Shown here one piece after another: positions 1-9,076 of a stretch of DNA of 39,111 nt. Source of the stretch: Chromera velia (taxonomy: Eukaryota > Sar > Chromeraceae); assembly GCA_018398765.1 (NCBI GenBank), contig JAHBMJ010000677.1, forward strand, positions 1 to 39,111, written 5' to 3'. The number at the start of each line of letters is the position of its first letter. The stretch's first letter is position 1. Under the pieces are notes generated by a model, which was not told where the DNA came from, made no database searches, and was given only the letters and a program-made list of their open reading frames with translations. A program made the position numbers and the translations under genes.

Positions 1-900
1 AAAAAGAAGGACAGGTCTGTAGGTAGATCCAGATGTTCAGAGGGAGACCAGTACGGAGTGCCACAAATGAGAAAGGATGAACGAGTAAGTAGCACTTGCG
101 TCGGGATAGTATGGACCGCTTTGAAAGACTGACACACACGGAGCAAGTGGAAGACATTCAAATGCATGAAAGCTGAGCGATTGGTCTGGGTGGAAAAATG
201 TCTGGCACGACTGAGAGCTGTGCAAAGCTTCAGAAGAGGCGGTCAAAAAATAGAGGCTCCAGCAGACTCTCCATCAACCCTCTCTCAGTGACCTCCCTTG
301 TACGTTTCTGTCAAGCTCCTAGCAGGACAAAGAAGCTGGATGCTAAGCAAATCATCATACAAAGCGAGAGAGCAAGCCGCGCTTCCTTAACTGACCTGCA
401 GGTGTTCCCAAGTCTCCGTCCATCAACACTTGCAAACACGGAGGGACAGGCGTTCACGCTTTATACAGTCAAGGAAGCACTTCTGTCCAGCTTATTCTAC
501 ATGCACAAGGTTCCAAGGAAAAAACCAACAGCCTAAGAAGCAACGGGTCCAGACAGGCTGACCTGGGGGTTAACCCCGGGGCTCCCAAGACTGTGACCTG
601 CAAGGAAAGAGTAAGGAGAGCGATGAGGGCAACAGTACTTTAAGATCTAAGTAAGGCCGACAGCCCTTCCCCGCTTGAACAGAAGGAGAAGCAGCAAGCA
701 GAAAGACGTTGGAAACAAGACTAAGACGGCTGGTGTCCACTGGACCCACCTCCAAGCTCTACTTCGTGCCGACCCGAGGTGACCTAGCAACACCCGTCTC
801 CTCCAGAGCCCTGAAAGTACACTCCCGAAAAAAAAGTTAAAACCGAGAAAACGCTCTGTGAGACATCTTCTAAAACCATTAGAAGACATCTGACAGAACG
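1..900. other. Left-end sequence without a recognised gene
   Basis: I see no convincing coding region or repeat here. The longest plus-strand open frame (198-536, 112 residues) has no domain I recognise. If the retroelement that follows were full length, its gag gene and 5' LTR would be expected in this interval. No zinc-knuckle (CX2CX4HX4C) is visible in any frame and no stretch clearly matches the sequence downstream of the pol end. The stretch is therefore either flanking DNA or badly decayed gag. Confidence 0.4.
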
Positions 901-1154
901 CTTTTTATGGCAACATTTCTGTGGGAAAAGTTCGTTTGCTCAGAGGTTCAGGACTCCGTAGTTTTGAACTTGTGGACCCTCAAGATGGACAAGAGACTTC
1001 AGACCCGATTATTGGCCGACAAAGGCAAAGTCGGCTGTGTGCGTCGAAGGGACAGGGTGCTGCCACCCCCTCTGGCCTGGTGGCGGCGCCTCCCAGACCC
1101 ATGATAAGCCCATGTTTGGACCTGGCGGTGGGGGGGTTTGACCCCCCTGGCCTA

Positions 1155-1182
1155 AGGTTCAGAAGTGCGGACTTCTGAACCT
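1155..1182. repeat. Perfect 12-bp hairpin with 4-nt loop
   Basis: AGGTTCAGAAGT (1155-1166) is followed by GCGG and then its exact reverse complement (1171-1182). A second small palindrome lies just upstream, a G run then TTTGA then a C run, around 1133-1147. The pair sits immediately 5' of the recognisable protease part of the retroelement. It may mark the junction where the 5' part of the element was lost, or a small fold-back insertion. Confidence 0.7.
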
Positions 1183-1248
1183 CGGGGGGGGGAGGGGTGT
1201 CCGACCCAACTCGAGGTTCCTGACCTAAAACAGTCACAAAACACGTTT

Positions 1249-1682
1249 CCTGACTACATGAAGATGATTCACTTCCAGGGCACTGTTGAAGGCATTCTAG
1301 TGAGAGTGCTCTTAGACTGTAGGGCGGGGAAGAAATGTCTGCCCAATTCGCTCACGACAAAAGTCTTCCCATCAAGAAGATGCAAAGTTCGAGTCAGTGT
1401 AGGAGGGCCATTAAAGGAGAAGACGGGCAGACGGTGGTAACTACGGTCAGCAAGTATACCAGTCCTTTAGCCTTCTCCATTCAGGGGTACCACCAGAGAA
1501 TGAAGTTCACCCTAGCTGACCTCGATAACGACTATGATGTCTATCTGGGCATGAAGTGGCTGATCGAACATGAGCCTCGTGCGCATTGGGGCAAAAGAGA
1601 AGTGGAGATTCCAATCCCAGGGGCTCATAGAAGGTTAGTCACTATCAAGTCACAGATACAGACATCTGTCCGTACTCTTTGA
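1249..1682 (+). pseudogene. Retropepsin-like protease part of pol (broken)
   Basis: The start MKMIHFQGTVEG followed by a LLDC-R-AG motif matches the N-terminal part and catalytic loop of Ty3/gypsy proteases. The catalytic consensus is D-[ST/C]-G-A. Here the Gly codon GGG reads AGG (Arg), which would kill the enzyme. Directly after it the frame shifts by one base: the codons before about 1330 are in the frame of 1249, and those from 1335 (MSAQFAHDKSLP) are in the frame of the rest of pol. The later VYLGMKWL segment (around 1540-1560) corresponds to the conserved D-hydrophobic-I-L-G-M-D/W-L block. A TGA closes the frame at 1680. Confidence 0.75.
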
Positions 1683-2735
1683 AATTCTAGCAGAGAGCTC
1701 AAAAGAGAGGTCAGGAAGGGCCGTATGTGGGAGGTGTATCTTTGTAGGTTGGAAATGGTGGAGCCTGTGCTGGCCCCTATGCCGATGACCCTGGAGGTAG
1801 AACCCCTAGGTGAGGCGAAAATGGCAGCGGCGATCAGAGAAGAGACAGAGAAGGAAGTGCCAGAAGGAGAGACAGCAGAAGAGAAGGCAGAGAGGGAGAA
1901 GGATGAAACGCTCCATAGGGGGTACTCAAAAGTTATGAGTGATCCCTCCCTCCACCCTGCAGCTTGACGGGTGGTGGGAGAGTATCGGGATATCTTTTGC
2001 GACGAGATCCCTAAGCTACCTCCAAGATGGTCAGTCGAGTTTGCGATTGATCTGGAGCCTAGACATCCCCCTCCCGCTCGGCCGTCATACCGACTTTCTT
2101 TTGGAGAGCTTGATGAGATGAGGGAACAACTGGATGATCTGCTGGCAAAGGGATTCATCCATCCCTCTGTCTCTCCGTTTGCGGCACCAGCCTTCTTTAT
2201 AGCGAAGAAAGATGGGAGTCTACGGATGTGTATCAACTACTGTGCCATCAACAAGATCATGATCAAGGATAAGTACGCGATGCCCAGACCAGAAGAATTG
2301 TTGGACCGTCTCCACGGAGCGAAGATTTTTTTGGTCCTCGATATGCGGCAGTTTTTCTATCAGCTTCGCATTCGACTGGGTGACGAACCGAAGACAGCGA
2401 TGTGCACCCGGTACGGCAACTATGAATGACTAGTGATGCCTTTTGGGATATGTAACCCACTGCCGACCAGCCAGCGAGCTATTCAGGTTTGTCTTCGCAA
2501 AGTTCTGGATGACTGCGCATTTGCTTGGATCGATGATGTCCTCGTGTATTCCCCGACGGTCAACCAACACGAAGAGGATTTGCGGAGAGTCTTTGGATGC
2601 CTGAGAAAAGACGAGTATTATGTGAAGATCTCCAAGTGCAAATTCTTTGTCCCGAAAGTCGTATACATCGGGCTGGAGATCTCGGATGTAGGAGTGAGAG
2701 CGGAGCCGAAGGAGGTAGAGCTCGTTCAGACTTAG
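1683..2735 (+). pseudogene. Ty3/gypsy reverse transcriptase (broken by stops)
   Basis: After an acidic linker (about 1800-1930), the palm and fingers motifs follow in order. They are FIHPSVSPFAAPAFFIAKKDGS (around 2153), then a KYAMPRPEELLD block, LVLDMRQFFYQ with the first catalytic Asp, and LVMPFG. The catalytic box reads FAWIDDVLVYS (around 2518-2550), where Ty3 elements normally have Y/F-x-D-D, so both Asp residues are kept. Stops fall at 1965 (TGA), at 2427 (TGA, where Trp or an aromatic residue normally precedes LVMPFG) and at 2733 (TAG, where the thumb W-P motif is expected). There are no frameshifts across the domain. Confidence 0.93.
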
Positions 2736-3360
2736 CCGAAGCCTAAGAATAAACACGAGCTCCATGTCTTCTTAGGACTGTGCAATTGGTTCCGGAGATT
2801 TATCTACAAGTACAGTCACGTCACAGCCCCGCTTACTTCTCTTCTCCACGCGAAGGTCGAGTTCGTTTGGTCAGAGGTCTGTGAAGCAGTGTTTAAGGAG
2901 TTGAAAGAGAAGATTGCAGAATTGATTCTTCTCTTCATCCCAGATCCCACCCGCCCTTTTGACTTGTATGTTGATGCATCAGAGAAAGAGATCTGCATCG
3001 CGGCAGCTCTGATGCAGTGGGATCCAAGAGTGAATGGACTGAGAGTTGTAGCTCTTGCTTCTAGAAAGCTCGTTCAAGCTGAGCAGAAGTATCCGATTCG
3101 GGAGAAGGAGCTTCTGGCAGTTGTGTTTGGGGTGAAGGCCTTCCGCATGTATGTGAATCACACCACGAAGGTCTACTCCGATCACGAGAGCTTGAAGTAG
3201 CTCGGCACTTCAGGGGGTCTGATTGAAGGCCCTGACAGAGTGAAGAGATGGGCCATCTTCTTAAACGCATTAGGTATTGTTCCTCAGTACATCCCTGGCT
3301 CTAAAAACGTTGTAGCAGACGCGCTGAAGCAGACAGGAGAGGAGAGGTCTGATGAAATTT
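2736..3360 (+). pseudogene. RT connection and RNase H part of pol (broken)
   Basis: FLGLCNWFRRFI (about 2768-2805) is the conserved thumb/connection block. RNase H begins at RPFDLYVDAS (first catalytic Asp, near 2973), continues with KEKELLAV-type text at about 3100 (catalytic Glu), and reaches VYSDHESLK (Asp) just before a TAG at 3198. A Trp or Tyr is expected at the stop position. The frame reopens at once with the end of the domain, YIPGSKNVVADAL (near 3290-3330). The catalytic acidic residues are kept, so inactivation is by nonsense changes only. Confidence 0.9.
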
Positions 3361-4457
3361 TAAAGGAAACAGACCGAATTGCCCACTGGCAGGTGAAGAG
3401 CACTCGAAAGGTCTATCCAGATGCAAAGTTTCTGGATCAAGTTAGGAAGGGGTACGCTCAAGACTCTTTTTTCAAGGAGCTCCTTCCTTTCCTCACTCAT
3501 GCTCCCGTCCAAGGTACTCCCCCTGCCTACCTGCGTTTGCGTTTGAGTCATTTCTCGGTGAAGGAGGGACTTCTGTACTATAACCAGAGGAGACTAACGA
3601 TCCTGACAAAGACACTGCAAAGGCAAGTCATCTGGGAGTTTCACGATTCTCCTTTGGCTGGGCACCTTGGAGTGGATAAGACCTACCGACGACTGGCTGC
3701 AGACTTTTTTTGGCCATACATGTGGAAGCGGGTAATGCACTATATTGCTCACTGCGATGTGTGTCAAAGGAACTAACCGTCGAACAAAAAGCCTGCAGGC
3801 CTTCTTCAACCACTTTCTATGCCAGAGTCTCCCTTTCACGATCTCTTAATGGATTTTATCACTTGACTTCCGGCGCTTGTTCAGTTCAAGGGAGAGGTAG
3901 TTGACTCGATTATGGACGTGGTGTGCAGGTTGAGTAAGTGGGCGATCTTTGTTCCCACCAGAGAGACAGCCGGAGCCCGAGAGACAGCACAGAAGTTTTT
4001 TGACGAAATGGTGTGTGAGCATAGCATGCCACAATCAATTGTCTCTGATCGTGACTCCAGGTTTGTCTCAAACTTCTGGCAAACACTGTTCTACCTGTGT
4101 GAAACCAAGCTCAAGATGTCAACTGTTCAGCACCCTCAGGCAGACGGACAAACGGAGATCGAGAATCGAACGTTTGAGCAGATGCTTCGGTGCTTTGTCG
4201 CAGACCATCAGAAGGACTAGCCTCAGTACTTGAAGATGTTTGCCTTTGCAGTCTGTACGAGTGTCTACAAGTCGACTGGATTCACTCCCTTCCATGTCAT
4301 TGAACGAAGAGATCCACTCACTCTCCCCAGTTTTCTCTGCCTCCACCCATCCTCACCTAAAGCTTCACAAAACTTGAAAGAGAGGGTGGACATCGTTCAG
4401 GAGGTGAGAGACCGATTGGAGAGAGCGAGGGAGAGAGCAGCACATTACTACAACTAG
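3361..4457 (+). pseudogene. Retroviral-type integrase (broken)
   Basis: An H2C2 zinc-binding domain (HDSPLAGH followed by CDVC, about 3640-3770) precedes the catalytic core. The DDE triad is visible as LMDFIT (near 3850), VSDRDSRF (near 4040) and ADGQTEIENR (near 4140-4170). Stops are TAA at 3774 just after CQRN, TGA at 3864 just after the first catalytic motif, TAG at 4218 (between D and PQYL, where W is normal) and TAG at 4455. The reading frame is otherwise unbroken. Confidence 0.92.
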
Positions 4458-4941
4458 AGAAGAAGAGAAGAAGAATTCAAACCTAGAGATTGGGTTATGG
4501 TCCACAGAAACTTCTTTGCCGGAGCAAAGACACCGGAGGGAGATCGAAAGAAACTTGCATATCTGTGGTACGGGCCATTTGAAGTAGACTGATGGGTCCG
4601 ACTCGGAAAGGTCGCATATGAACTGGTGTTTCCTGAGGGAGTTAGAAGACATTTAGTTCTCCATGTGGTCTGGTTGAAGAGATATTTACTGCAAAAAGGA
4701 CAGTCTGAAAAGAATCCCCCGCCGGTGCGCCTTCCACACTTTGCTAAAGAAGAGCATGAAGTAGAAACAGTCCTCGACAAGAGGAAGATTGGTCGTAGTA
4801 TGGAGTATTTGGTGGAAAGGGGATTCAGAAGAGAATGCTACATGGGAGCCGTCAGAGAATCTTCTGAATGCTCGTTCAAAAATCAGAGAGTTCTTGGCGT
4901 GGCCTGAAAGGCCTCTTGGAGGGAGAGGGGGAAAGAAGTGA
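4458..4941 (+). pseudogene. Integrase C-terminal tail with frameshifted chromodomain
   Basis: An SH3-like GPF/Y-type segment (WYGPFEVD, followed by a TGA at 4590 and then RLGKVAYELVFP) leads into a chromodomain start, EVETVLDKRK through EYLV, at about 4755-4812. The frame then changes. From 4813 in the next frame the text WKGDSEENATWEPSENLLNA matches the rest of a chromodomain (the W-K-G and T-W-E-P-x-E-N-L consensus). It continues to a TGA at 4939-4941. A few bases are missing between the V of EYLV and WKG. Chromodomains target chromoviral integrase to modified histones, so this assigns the clade. Confidence 0.85.
4918..4938 (+). promoter_or_regulatory. Candidate polypurine tract
   Basis: A 21-base almost pure purine run ends directly at the pol stop codon TGA, whose TG could also be the first bases of a 3' LTR. 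Purine tracts of this kind prime plus-strand synthesis in LTR retroelements. Without a matching 5' LTR the assignment is by position only. Confidence 0.45.
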
Positions 4942-5799
4942 GGAGACTAGGAATCAAAGGGAATGAATGCATATGGGTAAATGTTTATGCATGACTTTCT
5001 CTCACTCTCGTTCTACTCCTGAAGGGTCGCGGGAAGGACGGGAGAAGTAAGAATAAATAGATGAATGAATGAATGCATGATGCAGTTTTTTTCTCTCTAT
5101 CTTGTGATGACGTCTTCTCTCTCTGTTATCATCTCTGCATCTTTTTCTGTGTCTTTCCCTATCTCTTCTCTCTCTTTTATATGCTTTTTGTTGCTTTTCT
5201 CTTTCCTACGTTTAGCTTTCCTTCTCAATGCCTTTCACATGCGCATGCATGTATGCTGTTCTCTTCTTCCATCTATCTATTTTTTTTGCACCGTTTAATG
5301 CACGGAGTCACTTGTCTGGTGACTGAATGTGGGGTATCCAGTCTGAATGGGTATTCTTCCATGATTGGCTGCATGAAGGGGTCCATGCAAGCCGATGTCT
5401 GCTCATGTTGTTGGCCGTGGCATGCCAACATGTCGAGGGATGTTTATGTGATGGGTCATTTGTGGGTTAATTGAGATCGATTGATTCACTGCAGTCTCGT
5501 GTGTTTGGCTGTCAGTGAACAAATATCTTGTCCAGTTGCATTTGATAAAAGTGTGTCCGTTCAGGTTTGACTACGTGTGAAGACAGTGTGTTTAAGACAC
5601 ATGTCTGAGAGGGGCAGGCATGTTGTAGTACTGATGCCTGGCGCCGCTAATGTGTCATCGCCTGATTATCGTGCCGCCGCGTGTTTGACACACGCGCTTA
5701 GTCTGCCGGCCTGCCTTAGTCTGCATGGTTTTACTGCATGCGTCTTTTCACAGACTGACACCGATGTTGTGATGTGTTGTGTTTTATGGAGAAACAACA
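4942..5799. other. Sequence between chromovirus and LINE relic; possible 3' LTR
   Basis: This interval follows the presumed polypurine tract and would contain the 3' LTR if one survives. It holds a T/C-rich stretch (about 5085-5290) and no recognised protein. Open frames here (for example 5073-5474) are low complexity. No second copy of it is seen elsewhere in the window, so LTR status cannot be shown. Confidence 0.35.
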
Positions 5800-6985
5800 A
5801 TGTCTAGAAGAAGAATCGAACGATCACTTCTTTTGTGTATCCTATGAATGGCTCTAGAAATCCTCCCTAGTTATCTCTTAGCAATCCTACAGTGTTGGTC
5901 CCCTGTTGCACTGTACTGCCTCGAATGTTTCCCTCTTCGTGATGCCGATCTTCTTGCAATCGATGCTTTGCAGCTCCGTTTTGCACGCTGGTCTGGCTGT
6001 TTGTCTGCTCGCAGTCTTCGTTTGCCCTCCCTGTATATTTTTGGCCTGCGACCTGCAAAAGCCCTGCTTTGCTCTAGAGTAGCCGACTGGTGGTGCTCGC
6101 TCTCGCAAACCATGCACACTGTTCCCGCTGCAATGCTACGTGCCTGGAAGGGAAACACTTGTCCAGAGTTTTTGAGAGCCTCCTTGCGGCTGCTTCGTTA
6201 GGCTGGTCTGGATTTTGTTTGTTCGTTGGGGCTGGGAGTGCTGCAACACCCTGGCACCAGCAGGCAGCAGCGACGGAGAGTTCAAAGCATCGGCTCTCTC
6301 TTCTTTAAGGGTAGAGCTAGATATGCAGTTGCGGAAGAGGTCTGTATGCAGTGGGTGGGGGCTATCGTTTCTTCACATTTCCCTCCTCTTACTAAGCTCA
6401 CCCCCCTTCAACAAGCTTTTCCGTCCTCTCATCGCATGTTTGTGTTTCTTCTTTGCAACAAATCCGCCTCTGGTCTCTACTCTTTTTCCGTCCTCCCTCG
6501 ATCTGCTCTCACAGTAACCGACGGCTTTCTGTTCGGTTTCTTACGTCTGCTCTCATTTAACCTACAAGGCGAAAGCAGTGCTCTGTCTGTTGAATGTAAC
6601 GATCACAAACTCTGTGTACATGATTCTTGTATTCAGTGTGTTGATGACTTCATGCATAGACTTTCTTCATATGCCAAGTGGCTGGATGAAAGAGAATTCT
6701 TGCACTGCCTGGCTGAGCTGGAATCCATTAATTTAAATGATTATACCAGTCCACTCCCCAGTATAAGTACATCTGAACTCTTTATCCGTAATGTCATTCA
6801 ATCGCTTCTACACTCGTATCCGGTCTGTCTCTTTGATGCCTGTCTCCCTATTTTAGAAAGTGATTAACTGATCAACTCCATCGGTGACTTAACAAACAAC
6901 AACTATGCATGTATGTGCCGCCTGGGAGCTTAGCGCTCCAACTGGTGTTAGACATCCTCTAACTAACTAACTAACTATAAACATT
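5800..6985 (+). mobile_element. 5'-truncated LINE-like retrotransposon, 3' end
   Basis: One frame (5848-6201, then 6226-6867 in the same frame after a single TAG at 6199) encodes text typical of the region downstream of the LINE reverse transcriptase. An LYCLECFPL-x-DADLLAIDALQ-type block corresponds to the LLYG-E-xPL-x-ADLxRLDAxQ-x-R segment of many LINE ORF2 proteins. The protein ends at 6867. A short 3' untranslated stretch then ends in TAACTAACTAACTAAC repeats (about 6959-6977), a common form of LINE 3' tail. The reverse transcriptase and endonuclease are absent. A related fragment lies at 7766. Family assignment is by motif shape only. Confidence 0.6.
5848..6867 (+). pseudogene. LINE ORF2 C-terminal region with one in-frame stop
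   Basis: About 339 codons are open except for the TAG at 6199-6201. The N-terminal third carries the leucine-rich post-RT block. The last hundred residues contain several cysteines and histidines (CNDHKLCVHDSCIQC, near 6598-6640), which could be the remains of a zinc-binding C-terminus such as many LINE proteins have. A TGA directly upstream (5845) separates it from a short in-frame stretch starting at 5800. The fragment is not expected to be functional. Confidence 0.5.
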
Positions 6986-7282
6986 TTTTCGGTTTTCTAT
7001 ACAAAAAATAAAGGATAGTTCATATAAAAAAATTAATTATATCACAAATTCATTTAAATTTTCTTAAATTTAGTCTTCATTCTACTACATTCTACCGTAT
7101 TTTTTAAGAAAAACACATTAAATCTTTTATACATCTGGATAACGCCAGGTAACGCTTAGTAATGCCCCCATCCTAACTCTACCTGAGTAGCCCTGACTAT
7201 ATATGAGTACAACTTTCTGCGTGGCTTCAATCAGCTACATATAGCGTGGTACTGCATCACGGTGAACTAGTTGTAATTTTTT
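6986..7282. other. AT-rich intergenic stretch
   Basis: The stretch is markedly AT-rich (especially 6980-7140), with no open frame of interest. It separates the LINE tail from the inverted-repeat element at 7283. Confidence 0.5.
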
Positions 7283-7478
7283 TTGCTTTTCGGGGCCGTT
7301 TGCAAGCTTGTTTGCATCAGATATACCCCAGCCCACGCATGCATGCATGTATGCATGCATGGCCCTGAAAAGTGAAGCGGAGGGCACTTACAAAACAGAA
7401 ATACCCCAGCCTATGCGTGCACGCAGTGTCTTTCACCAATCTGACGCAAACAAGCTTGCGAACGGCCCCGGAAAGCAA
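7283..7478. mobile_element. Short element with 40-bp terminal inverted repeats
   Basis: The 40 bases at 7283-7322 are the reverse complement of 7439-7478 with only a few mismatches; the shared core is GCAAACAAGCTTGC. The 116-bp interior holds a (GCAT)n run and a direct repeat of ATACCCCAGCC just inside each arm (about 7323 and 7401). There is no coding capacity. This is a MITE-like or fold-back structure. Target-site duplications were not clear. Confidence 0.7.
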
Positions 7479-7594
7479 GAAAAATGAGAACTGCACGATT
7501 GACGCACGCCGGCCATTATATGGTGTATACACGGCTTGCCTAGTCAGACATATAAACTCCCAGTAAAATGCTATGAAACTACTAGGTAGATTAG

Positions 7595-7745
7595 GGAACA
7601 TGCCTAGTAGACCGGGGGGTCTTCTAGGCAGTCTACCTGGGGTCTACCAGGCAAGTGCCTAGTGACTCCTAGAAAGCTACCGGGCAAACACTGAAACATT
7701 CCTAGGCACCATCTAGGTAAGTTCCTATCCTATCCTAAGTAAGCT
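7595..7745. repeat. CTAGG/CCTAG-rich palindromic patch
   Basis: Within 150 bases, CTAGG or CCTAG occurs repeatedly in both orientations, including CTAGGCA near 7625 mirrored by TGCCTAG near 7656, with a GTCTACC direct repeat between them. It lies between the 40-bp TIR element and the second LINE fragment. Function unknown. Confidence 0.5.
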
Positions 7746-7765
7746 TAGATAAAGAGTTCTTTGAA

Positions 7766-8030
7766 AAAACGGTGTTATCGCCACCTATTCCCTTGAAGCT
7801 CTCCCCATTCAAGAATCTGACATCCGATGCTTAGACGACCTCCAGTTTCGTTTTCAAATTGTGCGTTGGTCTCTCCGTCTACCTTGAAATTCTTTTGTGT
7901 TTCCCACCCTTGCAACCTGGTCCGTTGGGCTGAGGCCCATGAAAAAGATTCTCAGTATCAGAGTGGGAGGGTATTTGAGAAGTAACTGTCTCTCCCTTGC
8001 TTGATTGGCTTTGCCTCAAGCATTGTAGGC
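7766..8030 (+). pseudogene. Second, divergent LINE-like fragment
   Basis: Translation from about 7770 gives IATYSLEALPIQESDIRCLD, then LQFRF and a WSVGLRP block. This aligns segment by segment with the LYCLECFPLRDADLL, LQLRF and FGLRP segments of the LINE relic at 5.9-6.1 kb. A TGA after RLP and small gaps show that it is decayed. The two copies are clearly related but far from identical, so they come from one family with different insertions, or from an old duplication. Confidence 0.6.
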
Positions 8031-8710
8031 ATGCCACAGGAGGAGGGAGTTAAGGGTGTGGTCGGGGTCTGCAAAGAAGCTTATGCAATCCGTCAGTCCT
8101 GCTCTCCTGGAAGGTGAACCAGATGAGGTCAATTTCAGAACATCAGATAGCAAGCTGAGAAGGAGAGTGAGAAACAGAGAAGTGAACCTAGGAAGTGAAC
8201 GAATGGATCCCGGATGGGGGACTGGGTAAACCCGGTCTCCATCATAGAAAGGAGAGGGGGGAGGCAGGGGAGACAAGGAATGCATGGGAGCATGTCTTTT
8301 TCGCCGTCTGCTTGCCTGACCGAATATCAGAGGGAGAATAGTAGCAGCCAACGTTTCACAAAATTAGTTCTCAGAAGCTTGGTAGAAGGGAGGGGAGGCT
8401 CATGGTCTGCCTCGGCAGAACCTCTCTTCAAGCAGTTTTTGTCAGAGCCTCTTCCCCTGGGGCAGTTTTCCACCCTTTGTTGTGCGCTATTGTTGGAAGG
8501 GGGGCAAACTATGGGGGGAAGGTTGAATCAATTTGCAAAGCCTGTGAAGAGAAAAGTTAGGAAAAATTGATTGACGATCCGATTCACCGTCTGACAACTT
8601 GTGTCCGAACGGAGGTACTGCGGGGGAGACTGAGTGATCTCTGGTATAGGCGACTGGAGCGTATGTTGATAGAAGAAGTGTGTGAGCATGGAAAGAGACA
8701 AGAAGCCTAA
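8031..8710 (+). other. Possible continuation of the second LINE-like fragment
   Basis: Several short open pieces on the plus strand suggest decayed coding DNA. The clearest is 8561-8710, a 49-codon stretch reading DDPIHRLTTCVRTEVLRGRL and onward to a TAA, preceded in frame by a cysteine-containing piece and a TAG at 8558. No domain is recognised. The link to the LINE fragment upstream is by adjacency only. Confidence 0.3.
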
Positions 8711-8977
8711 GGAGGTAGGGGGGTAGGGCAGACCGAGGAGCAGGTAAGGCGGTACTTCTTATTTCTTCTTCAGAGGGACGCTCAAAAGGCCAGTGCCCTC
8801 ATTACTACATGCCTAGAACCGGACTGATCGATCCTGGGGAGCAGTGTTTTGCTAGCTAGTAGTCCTAAAGTTCGGCCGTTTTAGGTGAGCATTCGCTAGT
8901 ATGCTCCTAGCTTGCAATATGACATAAATACTCATAGACTACCCTTTGCCATTGGGACTTAAAGCTTAAGCTGACTC

Positions 8978-8997
8978 TAGAGAGAGAGAAAGGGGAA

Positions 8998-9028
<31 letters not shown>

Positions 9029-9076
9029 GGGGAGAGGAAGGGAGGGAAGGAGAGAGAGAGAGAAAGAGAGAGAAAG
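8978..9076. repeat. GA-rich tract with a 30-base G homopolymer
   Basis: An uninterrupted run of about 30 G occupies roughly 8998-9027. It is flanked by GGGGA, GGGA and GAGA tracts. The minus-strand poly-proline open frames here are artefacts of the repeat. Runs of this length are prone to sequencing error. Confidence 0.9.

Larger units (their letters stand above)
1249..4941 (+). mobile_element. Ty3/gypsy chromovirus, 5'-truncated and degenerate
   Basis: Read in order on the plus strand are an aspartic protease, reverse transcriptase, RNase H, an integrase with zinc-binding and catalytic core domains, and a C-terminal chromodomain. This is the diagnostic order of the chromovirus branch of Ty3/gypsy LTR retrotransposons. 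One reading frame (codon starts divisible by 3) carries nearly everything from 1335 to about 4810. It is interrupted by stops at 1680, 1965, 2427, 2733, 3198, 3774, 3864, 4218, 4455 and 4590. One frameshift lies in the protease near 1330 and one in the chromodomain near 4810. No gag zinc knuckle, primer-binding site or LTR pair could be identified, so the element is a dead, partial copy. Confidence 0.92.

Noticed and set aside
100-300. Decayed gag gene at the left end
   Set aside because: One frame (MDRFERLTHTEQVEDIQMHE, from about 112) has a faint gag-like look, but it stops quickly and no zinc knuckle follows before the protease.
1335-4941. Stop-codon reassignment in place of a broken pol
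   Set aside because: All three stop codons interrupt the frame at different conserved residues, two frameshifts exist and the protease catalytic Gly is also lost; the modelled host exons need no stop to be read through.
4939-5799. Definite 3' LTR
   Set aside because: A purine tract and TG start fit, but no 5' copy is present in the window for comparison and no CA end could be fixed.
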